DNA of 64,000 nucleotides from NCBI GenBank assembly GCA_902767565.1, contig CACXHY010000002.1:124001-188000 (forward strand). Reading direction: 5' to 3'. The DNA comes from an uncultured Eubacteriales bacterium (lineage in GTDB: Bacteria; Bacillota; Clostridia; Christensenellales; Aristaeellaceae). The translations under genes were made by a program, and so were the position numbers. Shown here in pieces: positions 1 through 8,270 of the stretch (within the stretch, counting starts at the first letter, position 1; the number at the start of each line of letters is the position of its first letter). The notes beneath the pieces are model-generated. The model saw only the letters and a program-made list of their open reading frames with translations, was not told the origin of the DNA and ran no database searches.

Positions 1-1155
1 CGTGAGCTGGGCATCCCCATCGTGAACAAGCGGGTGTCCGTCACGCCCGTCAGCCTGATCTGCCAGGGGGATCCCCGGCCCATCGCCCTGGCCCTGGACC
101 GGGCGGCCCACACCATCGGCGTCAATTTCATCGGCGGATACTCCGCGCTGATGCACAAGGGGGCCACGGCGGCGGATGAACGCCTGCTGGCTTCCATCCC
201 GGAGGTGATGACCGAGACCGAGCGCCTGTGCAGTTCGGTGAACGTGGGCTCCACCCGGGCCGGCCTCAACATGAACGCCGTGCGGGAGATGGGGGAGATC
301 ATCCGCGAGACCGCCGTCCGCACCGCGGATCAGGACGGGCTGGGCTGCGCGAAGCTGGTGGTCTTCTGCAATGCCGTGGAGGATAATCCCTTCATGGCGG
401 GCGCCTTCTGCGGCATCGGCGAGCCCGAGTGCGCGGTGAACGTGGGCGTCTCCGGCCCCGGTGTGGTGAAGAAGGCCCTGGAGTCCGTGAAGGGCGCGCC
501 CTTCGACATCGTGGCGGAGACGGTGAAGCGCACGGCCTTCAAGATCACCCGCGTGGGCCAGCTGGTGGCGCGGGAGGCCTCCCAGCGCCTGGGCATCCCC
601 TTCGGCATCGTCGATCTGTCCCTGGCGCCGACCCCGGCCCGGGGCGACTCCGTGGCGCACATCCTCACGGAGATGGGGCTGGAGATGGCCGGCGCTCCCG
701 GCACCACGGCGGCCCTTGCCCTGCTGAACGACGCGGTCAAGAAGGGCGGCGTCATGGCTTCGAATCACGTGGGCGGACTCTCCGGTGCCTTCATCCCGGT
801 CAGCGAAGACATTGGCATGATCGAGGCTGCGGCGGCCGGCGCCCTGACGCTGGAAAAGCTGGAGGCCATGACCTGCGTCTGCTCGGTGGGCCTGGACATG
901 ATCGCCATCCCCGGCGACACCTCCGCGGCCTCCATCTCCGGCATCATCGCGGACGAGGCGGCCATCGGCATGGTGAACAACAAGACCACGGCGGTCCGCG
1001 TGATCCCCGCCATCGGCAAGAAGGCCGGGGACCGGGTGGAGTTCGGCGGCCTGCTGGGCTTCGCGCCGGTGATGCCCGTCAACCGCTTCACCTGCGATGA
1101 CTTCATCGCCCGGGGCGGCCGCATCCCCGCCCCCCTCCACAGTCTCCGCAACTGA
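1..1155 (+). CDS. DUF711/UPF0210 (PFL-like) family protein, 5' end cut by window
   Basis: The reading frame is open from base 1, so the GTG at 22 is probably internal and the gene starts outside the window. About 385 residues are visible against a usual family length near 450, so roughly 65 N-terminal residues are missing. The visible part is the Gly/Ala-rich core typical of DUF711 proteins, with motifs such as [15 protein letters not shown] and [17 protein letters not shown]. The family has a pyruvate-formate-lyase-like fold but no established reaction, and is often encoded next to a small ACT-domain protein, which would lie upstream here. Family assignment is firm; function is unknown. Confidence 0.85.
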   Translation, partial: RELGIPIVNKRVSVTPVSLICQGDPRPIALALDRAAHTIGVNFIGGYSALMHKGATAADERLLASIPEVMTETERLCSSVNVGSTRAGLNMNAVREMGEIIRETAVRTADQDGLGCAKLVVFCNAVEDNPFMAGAFCGIGEPECAVNVGVSGPGVVKKALESVKGAPFDIVAETVKRTAFKITRVGQLVAREASQRLGIPFGIVDLSLAPTPARGDSVAHILTEMGLEMAGAPGTTAALALLNDAVKKGGVMASNHVGGLSGAFIPVSEDIGMIEAAAAGALTLEKLEAMTCVCSVGLDMIAIPGDTSAASISGIIADEAAIGMVNNKTTAVRVIPAIGKKAGDRVEFGGLLGFAPVMPVNRFTCDDFIARGGRIPAPLHSLRN

Positions 1156-1230
1156 CCGCACCGGCGAATTCCGCTCCGGTCACCCGCCCGATGCGGGCAC
1201 GCTTTTGTCCGGTTTTCACATTTTTCGTTC

Positions 1231-1438
1231 GTAACTGTTCGGTCCGCTCTGTGTACTGTGTCAGCAAACGATCTCCGAACCGATCCGCCCCATCCCCCTG
1301 CCCCCTTCCCGAGGGAAGGGGGGAGAATAGAGCGCGGGCCCGCGGCCCGCACCCGCCATGTGCGACTCGCATGGAAGACACCCGCTTCATGCGTTTCCTG
1401 TCCATCCATGCCGGTCTGCCGACCGACTGAACAGTCAC
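1231..1438 (+). mobile_element. MITE-like element, family A, copy 1
   Basis: A 208-bp non-coding repeat. Its left end reads GTAACTGTTCGGTCCG and its right end is the inverse of GTGACTGTTCAGTCGG. The flanks TTTCGTTC (1223-1230) and CTTCGTTC (1439-1446) match at 7 of 8 positions, as expected for an ageing 8-bp target duplication. The interior holds two strong palindromes (CTTCCCGAGGGAAG and GCGGGCCCGCGGCCCGC). It is closely similar to the copy at 8011-8216 and lies between the DUF711 gene and obgE. No transposase is encoded, so any movement would need one acting in trans. Confidence 0.85.
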
Positions 1439-1494
1439 CTTCGTTCTTCATTCTGCGTTCTTCATTCGATCCCCACCATCCGCGGAGGGCTCAT

Positions 1495-2763
1495 ATGTCC
1501 AACTTTGTCGATCGCGCCCGGATCACCTGCAAGGCGGGCGACGGCGGCAACGGCTGCGTGTCGTTCCACCGTGAGAAATTCGTCCAGAACGGCGGCCCCG
1601 ACGGGGGCGACGGCGGAAACGGCGGCAGCATCTTCCTGTACGCCGACCCCAACATGCACACCCTGCTGGACTTCCGCTTCAAATCGAAATACACCGCCCC
1701 GGACGGCCTGCCCGGCGCCGCGCTGCGCTGCAAGGGGAAGACGGGGGAGGACCTCACCATCAAGGTGCCCGTCGGGACCGTCCTGCGGGACCTGGACACC
1801 GACCGCGTGGTGGCCGATATGGACGAGCCCGGCGAGACGCGCCTCCTGCTGAAGGGCGGGCGCGGCGGCTGGGGCAACGCCCACTTCGCCACCCCCACCC
1901 GGCAGGCTCCCAACTTTGCCCGGCCGGGCATCAAGACCGGCGTCCACGCCTTCCAGCTGGAGCTGAAGACCATCGCCGATATCGGGCTGGTGGGCTATCC
2001 CAACGTGGGCAAGAGCACCATCCTCTCGGTGGTCACCGCCGCGAAGCCGAAGATCGGCAACTATCACTTCACCACCCTGACGCCGAATCTGGGCATCGTG
2101 CGGCGCCACGGGGGCGATATCGTGCTGGCGGACATCCCCGGCCTGGTGGAGGGCGCGTCGGAGGGCGTGGGCCTCGGCCACGACTTCCTGCGCCATGTGG
2201 AGCGCACCCGCCTGCTGTTCCACGTGGTGGACATCGCCGGCAGCGAGGGCCGGGACCCGGTGGAGGACTTCGACCAGATCAACCGGGAACTGGCCAATTA
2301 CGGCGACCTGCAGAACCGCCCCCAGATCGTGGTCTGCAACAAGTGCGACCTGACGGACACCGACGAGAACCTGGAGCGGATGAAGGCCCACGTGGCTCCG
2401 CTGGGATGGCCGGTGTTCGCGGTGAGCGCGGCGGCGCACCGGGGCTTCGAGCCGCTGCTGGACTGTGCGGAGAAGCAGCTGGAGACCCTGCCGCCCATCC
2501 AGCACTTTGCCGAAGAGGTCGTCCCCGAGGACGAGGTGCTCACCGATGACTTTGAGATCACCGAGGAGGACGGCGTCTTCGTGGTCTCCGGCCCGGCCAT
2601 GGCCCGCCTGGTGGCCAGCGTGAACTTCCAGGACGACGAGAGCCTGAACTGGTTCCACCGCACCCTCCGCCGCCTTGGGGTCATCGACGCCCTGCGGGAG
2701 AAGGGCGCCCATGAGGGCAGCATCGTTTCCATCGACGACATGGAGTTCGACTTTATCGACTGA
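1495..2763 (+). CDS. obgE: GTPase ObgE/CgtA
   Basis: A 422-residue Obg GTPase involved in late 50S ribosome assembly and stress control. Three parts are visible: the Gly-rich Obg fold (about residues 1-158, with repeats such as GGDGGNGG), the G domain with P-loop GYPNVGKST near residue 167, switch DIPGLVEGASEG and the NKCD specificity motif, and a C-terminal OCT domain (about 340-422). The frame is open far upstream, through the repeat at 1231-1438. The ATG at 1495 is chosen because MSNFVDRA is the canonical N-terminus and CGGAGGG lies just upstream. yhbY follows 15 bases later, a common obg-linked arrangement. Confidence 0.97.
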   Translation: MSNFVDRARITCKAGDGGNGCVSFHREKFVQNGGPDGGDGGNGGSIFLYADPNMHTLLDFRFKSKYTAPDGLPGAALRCKGKTGEDLTIKVPVGTVLRDLDTDRVVADMDEPGETRLLLKGGRGGWGNAHFATPTRQAPNFARPGIKTGVHAFQLELKTIADIGLVGYPNVGKSTILSVVTAAKPKIGNYHFTTLTPNLGIVRRHGGDIVLADIPGLVEGASEGVGLGHDFLRHVERTRLLFHVVDIAGSEGRDPVEDFDQINRELANYGDLQNRPQIVVCNKCDLTDTDENLERMKAHVAPLGWPVFAVSAAAHRGFEPLLDCAEKQLETLPPIQHFAEEVVPEDEVLTDDFEITEEDGVFVVSGPAMARLVASVNFQDDESLNWFHRTLRRLGVIDALREKGAHEGSIVSIDDMEFDFID

Positions 2764-2778
2764 CACAAGGAGCGTATC

Positions 2779-3066
2779 ATGACCAGCAAACAGCGCGCCC
2801 GGCTCCGCGGCATGGCCGCGGGTCTGGAACCCATCATCTACATCGGCAAGGACGGCATCGTGCCCGGCACCGTCAAGCAGGTCTCCGACGACCTGGAGGC
2901 CCATGAGCTCATCAAGGGCAGCGTGCAGCCCAACTGCCCTCTCTCCGCAAAAGAAGCGCTGCAGGCCCTGTGCGAGACCTGCGGCGCGGAACCCGTGCAG
3001 TATATCGGCCGCCGGTTCGTGCTCTATCGCCGGAGCGAGAAGAAGCCGGTCATCGAGCTGGACTGA
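2779..3066 (+). CDS. yhbY: YhbY-type CRM-domain RNA-binding protein
   Basis: A 95-residue single CRM-domain protein that binds pre-50S ribosomal RNA in known relatives. The family hallmarks are seen: the N-terminal basic segment LTSKQRARLRG-like (MTSKQRARLRGMA), the YIGKDGI turn and the C-terminal YIGRRFVLYRRS strand. An AAGGAG site precedes the ATG. It is directly downstream of obgE and probably co-transcribed, which fits a shared role in large-subunit assembly. Confidence 0.95.
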   Translation: MTSKQRARLRGMAAGLEPIIYIGKDGIVPGTVKQVSDDLEAHELIKGSVQPNCPLSAKEALQALCETCGAEPVQYIGRRFVLYRRSEKKPVIELD

Positions 3067-3146
3067 AGCCGGGATCTGATGCCTTCATGGCGAACCGCGC
3101 GCGGAGGGTGAGAGCCGCAGGCACGCATGCGTTTTCTTCTCCTTCC

Positions 3147-3345
3147 GTGGCTGTCCGTCAGCATCTCTATGTGGGTCGACAGACAGGAAACGCACGAAGC
3201 GGTCGTCCCCATGCGAGCCTCACACGGCGGGTGCGGGCTGCAGGCCCGCACTCTCTTCTCCCCCTTCCCTCGGGAAGGGGGAAGGGGGATGGGGGGCAGC
3301 GGTTCGGACGTCTTTCTGCAATATGATCCGCCGGGCGGGCCGACG
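3147..3345 (-). mobile_element. MITE-like element, family A, degenerate copy in inverted orientation
   Basis: The core (about 3175-3310) matches the reverse complement of the copies at 1231 and 8011, including GGAAACGCACGAAGCGG, the GC palindrome and CCTTCCCTCGGGAAGG. Both ends are eroded: the low-coordinate end reads GTGGCTGTCCGTCAG, and no target duplication can be seen. The boundaries are therefore approximate. A second short scrap of the same family may lie at 3100-3146. Confidence 0.7.
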
Positions 3346-3382
3346 AGCGGCAGGCACAAACCTCAAATGAACAGCATCACAA

Positions 3383-3429
3383 AAGGCTCCGCGCCGTCCC
3401 GGCATGATCACGGGACGGCGCGGAGCCTT
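3383..3429. terminator. Bidirectional hairpin terminator between yhbY and the ATP-grasp gene
   Basis: A perfect 18-bp inverted repeat (AAGGCTCCGCGCCGTCCC and its complement) around an 11-nt loop. On the minus strand it lies 6 bases past the ATP-grasp stop codon and runs into TTTTGTG. It can also end yhbY transcription. With the repeat at 3147-3345 it fills the 370-base gap. Confidence 0.85.
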
Positions 3430-3435
3430 GTCATA

Positions 3436-4620
3436 TCAGCGCACAGCCTCGGCGTAGAAGGCGTTCATGGCTTCCTCCGTGGGGAAGCAGCCGATGAAGA
3501 TCCGGTTGCCCATGGCGCCGGCCAGGGCGTCGGGCATGCGGCGCACCATGCGCAGCTGATCGCGGTAACGGTCGGCCAGCTCCTCGTCGGAGACGGCGAA
3601 GTCCTTGCCGTCGCGCCGCCCGCAGAAGCCGCAGAAGCAGCGCTCGCCCACCGGCTTGGTGGAGGCGTCGAAGGCGATCATGTCTGCCCAGATCTTGTAC
3701 ACGTCGGTGGAGTTGGCGTAGTTCATCATGTCGGGGGAGAAGCCGCCGCAGGGCCGCATGTTGACCTCCAGCGCCACCACGTCGCCCTTCCTGCCCATGG
3801 GCTGGTCGCACGTGAGGCGGAAGAACTCGAAGTGAACGAAGCGGCTCCTGACCCCGAAGGCCTTCACCGCAGCCCGGCCGGCGGCGCGGACGTCCTCGGC
3901 CAGATCCTTCACGATGTAGTAGATGGAGTTGTCCCCGTCGTTGACGATGTCCATGATGGAGATGGGGGACACGTTGCCCGTCTCGAAGATGGGTTCCCCG
4001 GCGCTGTTGATGATGGCGTCGTAGCTGTTGACCTCTGCGGTGACGAACTCCTCCATGATGTAGGAGATCCAGTCCTCCTTCTCCGAGAGGAAGCCCCGCA
4101 GATCGTCCTCGCTCTTCAGCTTGTAGGTGTGGGAGGCGCCGACGCCGTTATCCGGCTTCACGATCACCGGGAAGCCCACCTCCCGGATGAAGCCCATGCA
4201 GCCCTCGAAGTCGTCCACCATGTGGTAGCGCGCCGTGCGGATGCCGGCCTGCTGATAGAAGGGCTTCATGCGGCTCTTGTACTTCACGCGCTCCATGTCC
4301 TCCGGCTGGAACCCGGAGGTGATGTGGAAGTCCCGGCGCAGCTGGGCGTCCTGCTCCAGCCAGTATTCATTGTTGCTCTCCAGCCAGTCGATGCGCCCGT
4401 AGCGGTGGATGAAGAAGGCCACCGCGCGATAGACCTCTTCATAGTTCTCCAGCGAGGACACCTTGTAGTAGTCGTCCAGGCTGCCCCGCAGCTCCTCCGC
4501 CAGGTCCTCCCACGGGCAGTCGCCGATGCCCAGCACCCGCAGCCCGTTGGCCCGCAGCTCCTTGCAGAACATCCAGTAATTGTCGGGGAAGTTCGGGGAG
4601 ATAAACACAAGATTCTTCAT
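3436..4620 (-). CDS. ATP-grasp domain protein (carboxylate-amine/thiol ligase type)
   Basis: A 394-residue soluble ATP-grasp enzyme. An N-terminal Rossmann-like domain starts KNLVFISPNFPDNYW and resembles the preATP-grasp fold. The ATP-binding loop VIVKPDNGVGASHT is near residue 150. The metal-binding segment VALEVNMRPCGG is near residue 280 and has the Glu and Asn that bind Mg. Such enzymes join a carboxylate to an amine or similar nucleophile through an acyl phosphate; the substrates cannot be told from sequence. An AAGGAG site precedes the ATG. It stands alone on the minus strand. Confidence 0.85.
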   Translation of the reverse strand: MKNLVFISPNFPDNYWMFCKELRANGLRVLGIGDCPWEDLAEELRGSLDDYYKVSSLENYEEVYRAVAFFIHRYGRIDWLESNNEYWLEQDAQLRRDFHITSGFQPEDMERVKYKSRMKPFYQQAGIRTARYHMVDDFEGCMGFIREVGFPVIVKPDNGVGASHTYKLKSEDDLRGFLSEKEDWISYIMEEFVTAEVNSYDAIINSAGEPIFETGNVSPISIMDIVNDGDNSIYYIVKDLAEDVRAAGRAAVKAFGVRSRFVHFEFFRLTCDQPMGRKGDVVALEVNMRPCGGFSPDMMNYANSTDVYKIWADMIAFDASTKPVGERCFCGFCGRRDGKDFAVSDEELADRYRDQLRMVRRMPDALAGAMGNRIFIGCFPTEEAMNAFYAEAVR

Positions 4621-4725
4621 ACAGGAACTCCTTTCGGGCGGCCGAGGGCCGCATTCTGAGCGGCGCGGACCCTGGCAGCCGGTGAACGCGGGCCGTTGTG
4701 CGTGATGAAGTCCACGAAGACGGCC

Positions 4726-4840
4726 CTTTCAAGGGGGTCCGGGGGATGCTTTCCGCCGGGAAAGCGTCCCCCGGGTGCTCGTATTTCTTCCCCTCCCCGC
4801 TCGCGGGGAGGGGTCAGGGGAGGGGCCGTCTGCTTCCGGT
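4726..4840 (+). repeat. Fragment of repeat family B
   Basis: Bases 4726-4840 match the middle of the element at 29475-29687: TTTCAAGGGGGTCCGGGGGA, the large palindrome around GGAAAGCGTCCCCCGG, then CCCTCCCCG...CGGGGAGGGG. Neither terminal inverted repeat remains, so this is a remnant. It accounts for most of the gap between the ATP-grasp gene and the esterase. Confidence 0.7.
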
Positions 4841-4858
4841 GACGGATCCGACCCCGGC

Positions 4859-5611
4859 TCAATCCAGCAGATGCGGGATATGATACGCCGCCTGCCGGTA
4901 CCACCAGTCCCAGTCGTGGGCCACGTCGTGCCCCCATACATCCACCCAGGTCTGGATGCCCTTCTCCGCGAAGATGTCCCGCAGCCGCAGCGTGGTGCCG
5001 GGCTCCTCCCAGGCGCCCAGTCCCACCACGATGATGCCCCGGTGCCGGTTGTACTCGGCGATGTAGGGGTGATCGGCGGGCATGTTGGCCATGCAGTCCA
5101 CCAGGCTGTTGCGGTAGACGTCCTCGTTCATGAAGGAGCCGAAGCCGTAGGAGGCGGTGTAGATGCCGCTGAGGGCCAGCAGGCCGTCGAAGAGATCCGG
5201 ACGGCGGAAGAAGAGGTTGGCCGCGTGGGTCGCGCCGAGGGAGCATCCGGTGACGATCACGCCGGGGTAGCCCGTCCAGCCGTTGCGGGCGTTGACCATG
5301 TCCCGCATGAAGGGCACCAGCTCGTCGGTGATGAAGCGGATCCACTGTTCATAGCGGCCGATGCGCCAGCCGGGATCGCCGCCCACATTGCTCCAGGTCT
5401 CCTCGTCCACCGTGTCGATGGAGAAGACCATCACCCGGCCGGCGTCGATGTAAGGCGCCCACACGTCGGTCATACGGAAGCTCTCGAAGTCATAAAAGCG
5501 GCCGTTCTGGCAGGGAATGTACAGCACGGGGCGTCCCGCGTGTCCCCAGACCTTGACCTCCATGTTCCGGCCGAGGGCGGGGCTGTACTCGTTGAAATAC
5601 TGGGTCTCCAA
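4859..5611 (-). CDS. Alpha/beta-hydrolase esterase (esterase D/PF00756-like)
   Basis: A 250-residue putative carboxylesterase. The nucleophile elbow G-C-S-L-G puts the catalytic serine at about residue 124, and the C-terminal WGHDVAHDWDWW supplies the likely histidine, as in small esterases of the esterase-D group. The start is set at a TTG (5609-5611) preceded by AGGAAGGA. A good promoter lies only about 40 bases upstream, which rules out the much longer open frame. No signal peptide is seen, so it is probably cytoplasmic. The substrate is unknown. Confidence 0.85.
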   Translation of the reverse strand: METQYFNEYSPALGRNMEVKVWGHAGRPVLYIPCQNGRFYDFESFRMTDVWAPYIDAGRVMVFSIDTVDEETWSNVGGDPGWRIGRYEQWIRFITDELVPFMRDMVNARNGWTGYPGVIVTGCSLGATHAANLFFRRPDLFDGLLALSGIYTASYGFGSFMNEDVYRNSLVDCMANMPADHPYIAEYNRHRGIIVVGLGAWEEPGTTLRLRDIFAEKGIQTWVDVWGHDVAHDWDWWYRQAAYHIPHLLD

Positions 5612-5650
5612 GAGAGGGTCATCCTTCCTGCGGCGAAAACGCACACGCGT

Positions 5651-5679
5651 ATCATAGCATCGGAAGGGCGGATTGTCAT
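5651..5679 (-). promoter_or_regulatory. Promoter of the esterase gene
   Basis: On the minus strand, -35 ATGACA, 17-bp spacer and -10 TATGAT. The predicted transcript starts about 35 bases before the TTG start codon, which supports that short start. Confidence 0.65.
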
Positions 5680-5745
5680 GTCCTTTTTTTGTACGGAGGG
5701 CCCGGGAGCGGCTCCGGCAAAGCGAAAACCGCCCGCCGGTGAGAC

Positions 5746-6588
5746 TCAGCGTCCGGGATCCCGCGTTCCGGATCCCGGATCCCTGTAATACGCGAACATG
5801 TACTGCTGATACACCCCGTTGTACGGGCTGTACCGGTCGAAGGGGAAACCGCCGGGATACTCGTTCCGCAGCACGCGGTTGATCCAAACGTCCCGGGGGA
5901 AGGCGTCCGGCTGATGCAGACCGAAGAGCGCGACGCATCCGGCCACCTTCGGGCCGACGCCGTCCAGCGCGCACAGGGCCTCCACGGCCTCGCTGCAGGG
6001 GCGGCGGGAGAGCGCGGGCAGATCGATCCCTCCCCGCAGCACGGTGCGCGCCGCCTCCCGGACATAGCGCCAGCGATAGCCCAGCTTGCAGGCCTTCAGA
6101 TCGTCCTCGCTCAGTGCGGCGATCCGTTCCGGCTCGGGGAAGGCGAAGAAGGGCCCGCCCCGCGCGTCGGTCTTCCGGGTGCCGCACATTTCGCAGAGGA
6201 GCTCCACCGAGCGCCGGATGGCGGGAATATTGCGGTTCTGGCTGATGATGAAGCTGACCAGCGTCTCCCACGGATCCTGGCGCAGGATCCGGATGCCCTT
6301 CCCGTGCTCCGCGGCCCGCCACAGGAAGGGGTCTGCCGCCGGATCGATCCGTCCCCGGATGGCGGCATAATCCTCATCAAGGTCGAAATAGCCGTGCCAG
6401 AGATCCGCGAATCCCGCGTCATCGCAGTCAAACGCAAAGGCTCCGCCGCCCAGATCGACCGCGTACAGGCAGCGCCCCGCGGCGATGATGCGCACGGTCC
6501 GCTCATCCTGTACCGTCCAGCGGAAGCACTGTCCGCTGTCCGCGATCTTCCGCAGGTCGAGATCGTCGTCGATGACGCGCCGGATCAT
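5746..6588 (-). CDS. OGG1-type 8-oxoguanine DNA glycosylase/AP lyase
   Basis: A 280-residue helix-hairpin-helix DNA glycosylase. The HhH motif GVGPKVAGC supplies a lysine at residue 214, and FPRDVW supplies an aspartate at residue 233. Their spacing of 19 equals that of the catalytic Lys249/Asp268 pair of human OGG1, so a bifunctional 8-oxoG glycosylase is expected. An AlkA/OGG-like N-terminal domain is also present (QCFRW near residue 20). Its ATG overlaps the TGA of the upstream aldo/keto-reductase-like gene (ATGA), so the two are translationally coupled. No iron-sulfur cysteines are seen, unlike MutY. Confidence 0.9.
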   Translation of the reverse strand: MIRRVIDDDLDLRKIADSGQCFRWTVQDERTVRIIAAGRCLYAVDLGGGAFAFDCDDAGFADLWHGYFDLDEDYAAIRGRIDPAADPFLWRAAEHGKGIRILRQDPWETLVSFIISQNRNIPAIRRSVELLCEMCGTRKTDARGGPFFAFPEPERIAALSEDDLKACKLGYRWRYVREAARTVLRGGIDLPALSRRPCSEAVEALCALDGVGPKVAGCVALFGLHQPDAFPRDVWINRVLRNEYPGGFPFDRYSPYNGVYQQYMFAYYRDPGSGTRDPGR

Positions 6589-7727
6589 GCGAAGAGCGCG
6601 GCGGTCCGGGCCATGCGGTCGGCGATCTTCACGCCGAAGGGGCAGCGGCTCTCGCATCCGCGGCAGGCGATGCAGGCGTCGGCCTTCACGGGCAGGGCGT
6701 TGTAGTGCTCCCGGACGGAGGCGGGCACCTCCGGCTGGATGGAGGCCAGGTCGGAGAGCTTGTTCACCATGGCGATGTCGATGTTCACCGGGCAGGGCTT
6801 GCAGTGGCCGCAATAGGTGCACTCCGCGCCGAAACGGTGGTGCGGGGCGGCGGCCAGCACGCTGGCATAGTCCTTCTCCGCGTCGGAGGCCGTCTCGTAG
6901 GCCACGGCGGCGTCCACATGGGCGGGGGTGTCATAGCCCGCCATCACCGCCGCGACGCCGGGGCGGGTCAGGCAGTAGTGGATGCACTGTACCGGGGTCA
7001 GGGCCGCGCCGAAGGGGGAACGCTCCGCGTCGAAAAGCCGCCCGCCGGCGTAGGGCTTCATGCAGGTGATGCCCACGTCGTGCTGCTCCAGGGTCTGGTA
7101 CATGCGGACGCGGACGGGGTCGATACCGGCCAGCGACGGGTCATAGCTGTCGCCGAAATAGATCTCCAGATCATCGATGGGCGGCATCAGGTCAAAGGCA
7201 GGGTTGACGCTGAACAGCACCATCTCCACAAAGCCGGTCTCCGCCGCGCGGATGGCCATCTCGGGGTTGTGGGTGGACATGCCGATGTGGCGGATGACGC
7301 CCTTCTCCTTCAGCTCCATGACATAATCCAGGAAGGGGCCGTGCATGGCCTTGTCCCAGTCCTCCTCCCGGTCGATGTAGTGGATCATGCCCAGGTCGAT
7401 GTAGTCCGTGCCCAGCCGGGCCAGCAGATCCTCAAAGGCGGCGCGGCACTTCTCCGCGTCCCGGGTGCGGGTGTACTGCCCGTTCTGCCAGGTGGAGCCG
7501 ATATGCCCCTGGATGTACCACCGCTCCCGCTTTCCCGCGATGGCTTTGCCGATGTTGGAGCGCACCTCCGGGCCCGGCATCCAGCAGTCGAGGATGTTGA
7601 TCCCCGCCTCCTCCGCCCGGCCGATGACGGCCTTGCACTCTTCATAGTCGTGCCGTTCCAGCCACTCGGCCCCCAGGCCGATCTCGCTGACCATCAGTTC
7701 CGTCTTGCCCAGTCTCCTGTACTGCAT
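6585..7727 (-). CDS. Aldo/keto-reductase-fold protein with C-terminal 4Fe-4S cluster motifs
   Basis: A 380-residue protein. The N-terminal AKR barrel starts MQYRRLGKTELMVSEIGLG; the C-terminal ferredoxin-like segment has CTYCGHCKPCP and CIACRGCESRCP, enough cysteines for two clusters. Residues usual for AKR catalysis look altered. The Asp of DTAxxY is kept (D47, LDCW), but the Tyr is absent, and the strand carrying the active-site Lys reads IQGHIG; the His in MIHY is kept. The start is the ATG behind GGAGGG; the GTG 15 bases earlier lies within the ribosome-binding site. It is first gene of a two-gene operon with the OGG1-type glycosylase. Confidence 0.85.
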   Translation of the reverse strand: MQYRRLGKTELMVSEIGLGAEWLERHDYEECKAVIGRAEEAGINILDCWMPGPEVRSNIGKAIAGKRERWYIQGHIGSTWQNGQYTRTRDAEKCRAAFEDLLARLGTDYIDLGMIHYIDREEDWDKAMHGPFLDYVMELKEKGVIRHIGMSTHNPEMAIRAAETGFVEMVLFSVNPAFDLMPPIDDLEIYFGDSYDPSLAGIDPVRVRMYQTLEQHDVGITCMKPYAGGRLFDAERSPFGAALTPVQCIHYCLTRPGVAAVMAGYDTPAHVDAAVAYETASDAEKDYASVLAAAPHHRFGAECTYCGHCKPCPVNIDIAMVNKLSDLASIQPEVPASVREHYNALPVKADACIACRGCESRCPFGVKIADRMARTAALFA

Positions 7728-7798
7728 GATGACCCTCCTCACACGGTCAAAGCCATGTATGCCGTTGTCCGCGAACCCCGCGACGGGGTGTCACCCGC

Positions 7799-7827
7799 AT
7801 CGTAGCGATAAATCTCCGCCGTGTCAA
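7799..7827 (-). promoter_or_regulatory. Promoter of the AKR-glycosylase operon
   Basis: On the minus strand, -35 TTGACA, 17-bp spacer, -10 TACGAT. It gives a leader of about 65 bases before the AKR ATG. The leader holds a GC hairpin (CCCCGTCGCGGGG) of unknown role. Confidence 0.7.
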
Positions 7828-7854
7828 CCCAAAGTTGCCCGCACTGCGGGATCC

Positions 7855-7990
7855 TCCCCGAAGCGCGGTTCCCCGTCCCCCCGTCACGCAGAGGCTTTCG
7901 CGGGGGTATGGGAACCGCCTTCCCCGGGAAAGCGTCTCCCGGCTTCCAAACGATTTCTCCCGCACTGGCGGGAAGAGCCGGGGGATCGGC
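7855..7990. repeat. Degenerate repeat remnant, possibly family B
   Basis: This stretch shares short blocks with the element at 29475-29687 (TTCCCATAC next to a CCGCG block, and GACGCTTTCCCGGGGAA on the minus strand). It has no terminal repeats or target duplication. It lies directly upstream of the AKR promoter. Assignment to family B is tentative. Confidence 0.35.
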
Positions 7991-8010
7991 CTGCCCACTG
8001 ATGCCAAAAG

Positions 8011-8216
8011 GTAACTGTTCAGTCCGCCCCGTGTACTGTATCAGCAAACGATCTCCAAGCCGTTTCGCCCCATCCCCCTGCCCCTTCCCGAGGGAAGGGG
8101 GAGAATGGAGCGCGGGCCTGCGGCCCGCACCCCCCATGTGCGGCCTGCATGGAAGACAACCGCTTCGTGCGTTTTCTGTCCATCCATGCGGGTCCGCCGA
8201 CCGACTGAACAGTCAC
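8011..8216 (+). mobile_element. MITE-like element, family A, best-preserved copy
   Basis: A 206-bp non-coding element. The ends are GTAACTGTTCAGTCCG (left) and the inverse of GTGACTGTTCAGTCGG (right). It is flanked by a perfect 8-bp direct repeat, GCCAAAAG, at 8003-8010 and 8217-8224. That duplication is the T-rich tail of the rplL terminator, so the element inserted exactly at the end of that transcription unit. The interior carries the same two palindromes as the copy at 1231. It encodes no credible protein. Confidence 0.93.
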
Positions 8217-8221
8217 GCCAA

Positions 8222-8264
8222 AAGAAAATTCCCGCGGCCACAAACCGCAGGAATTTTCGTGGAA
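8222..8264 (-). terminator. Terminator of rplJ-rplL
   Basis: On the minus strand the arms GAAAATTCCTGCGG and CCGCGGGAATTTTC are followed by TTTTGGC. It lies just past the rplL stop codon. Confidence 0.85.
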
Positions 8265-8270
8265 GTGAGA

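Noticed and set aside
1258..1494. N-terminal extension of ObgE into the upstream repeat
   Set aside because: The extra codons lie in the MITE; ObgE proteins start at the MSNFVDRA-like segment, and a ribosome-binding site precedes that ATG.
3127..4659. A 510-codon plus-strand frame opposite the ATP-grasp gene
   Set aside because: It has the low-complexity His/Val/Gly/Asp composition of an antisense frame in GC-rich DNA, no ribosome-binding site, and covers a clearly recognised gene on the other strand.
5746..6822. Long start of the OGG1-type glycosylase
   Set aside because: The first 78 codons lie within the iron-sulfur part of the AKR-like gene; the ATGA overlap marks the true start.
1231..8216. 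Family A repeats as a CRISPR array
   Set aside because: Copies are ~200 bp, thousands of bases apart, in both orientations, with target duplications and no spacers.
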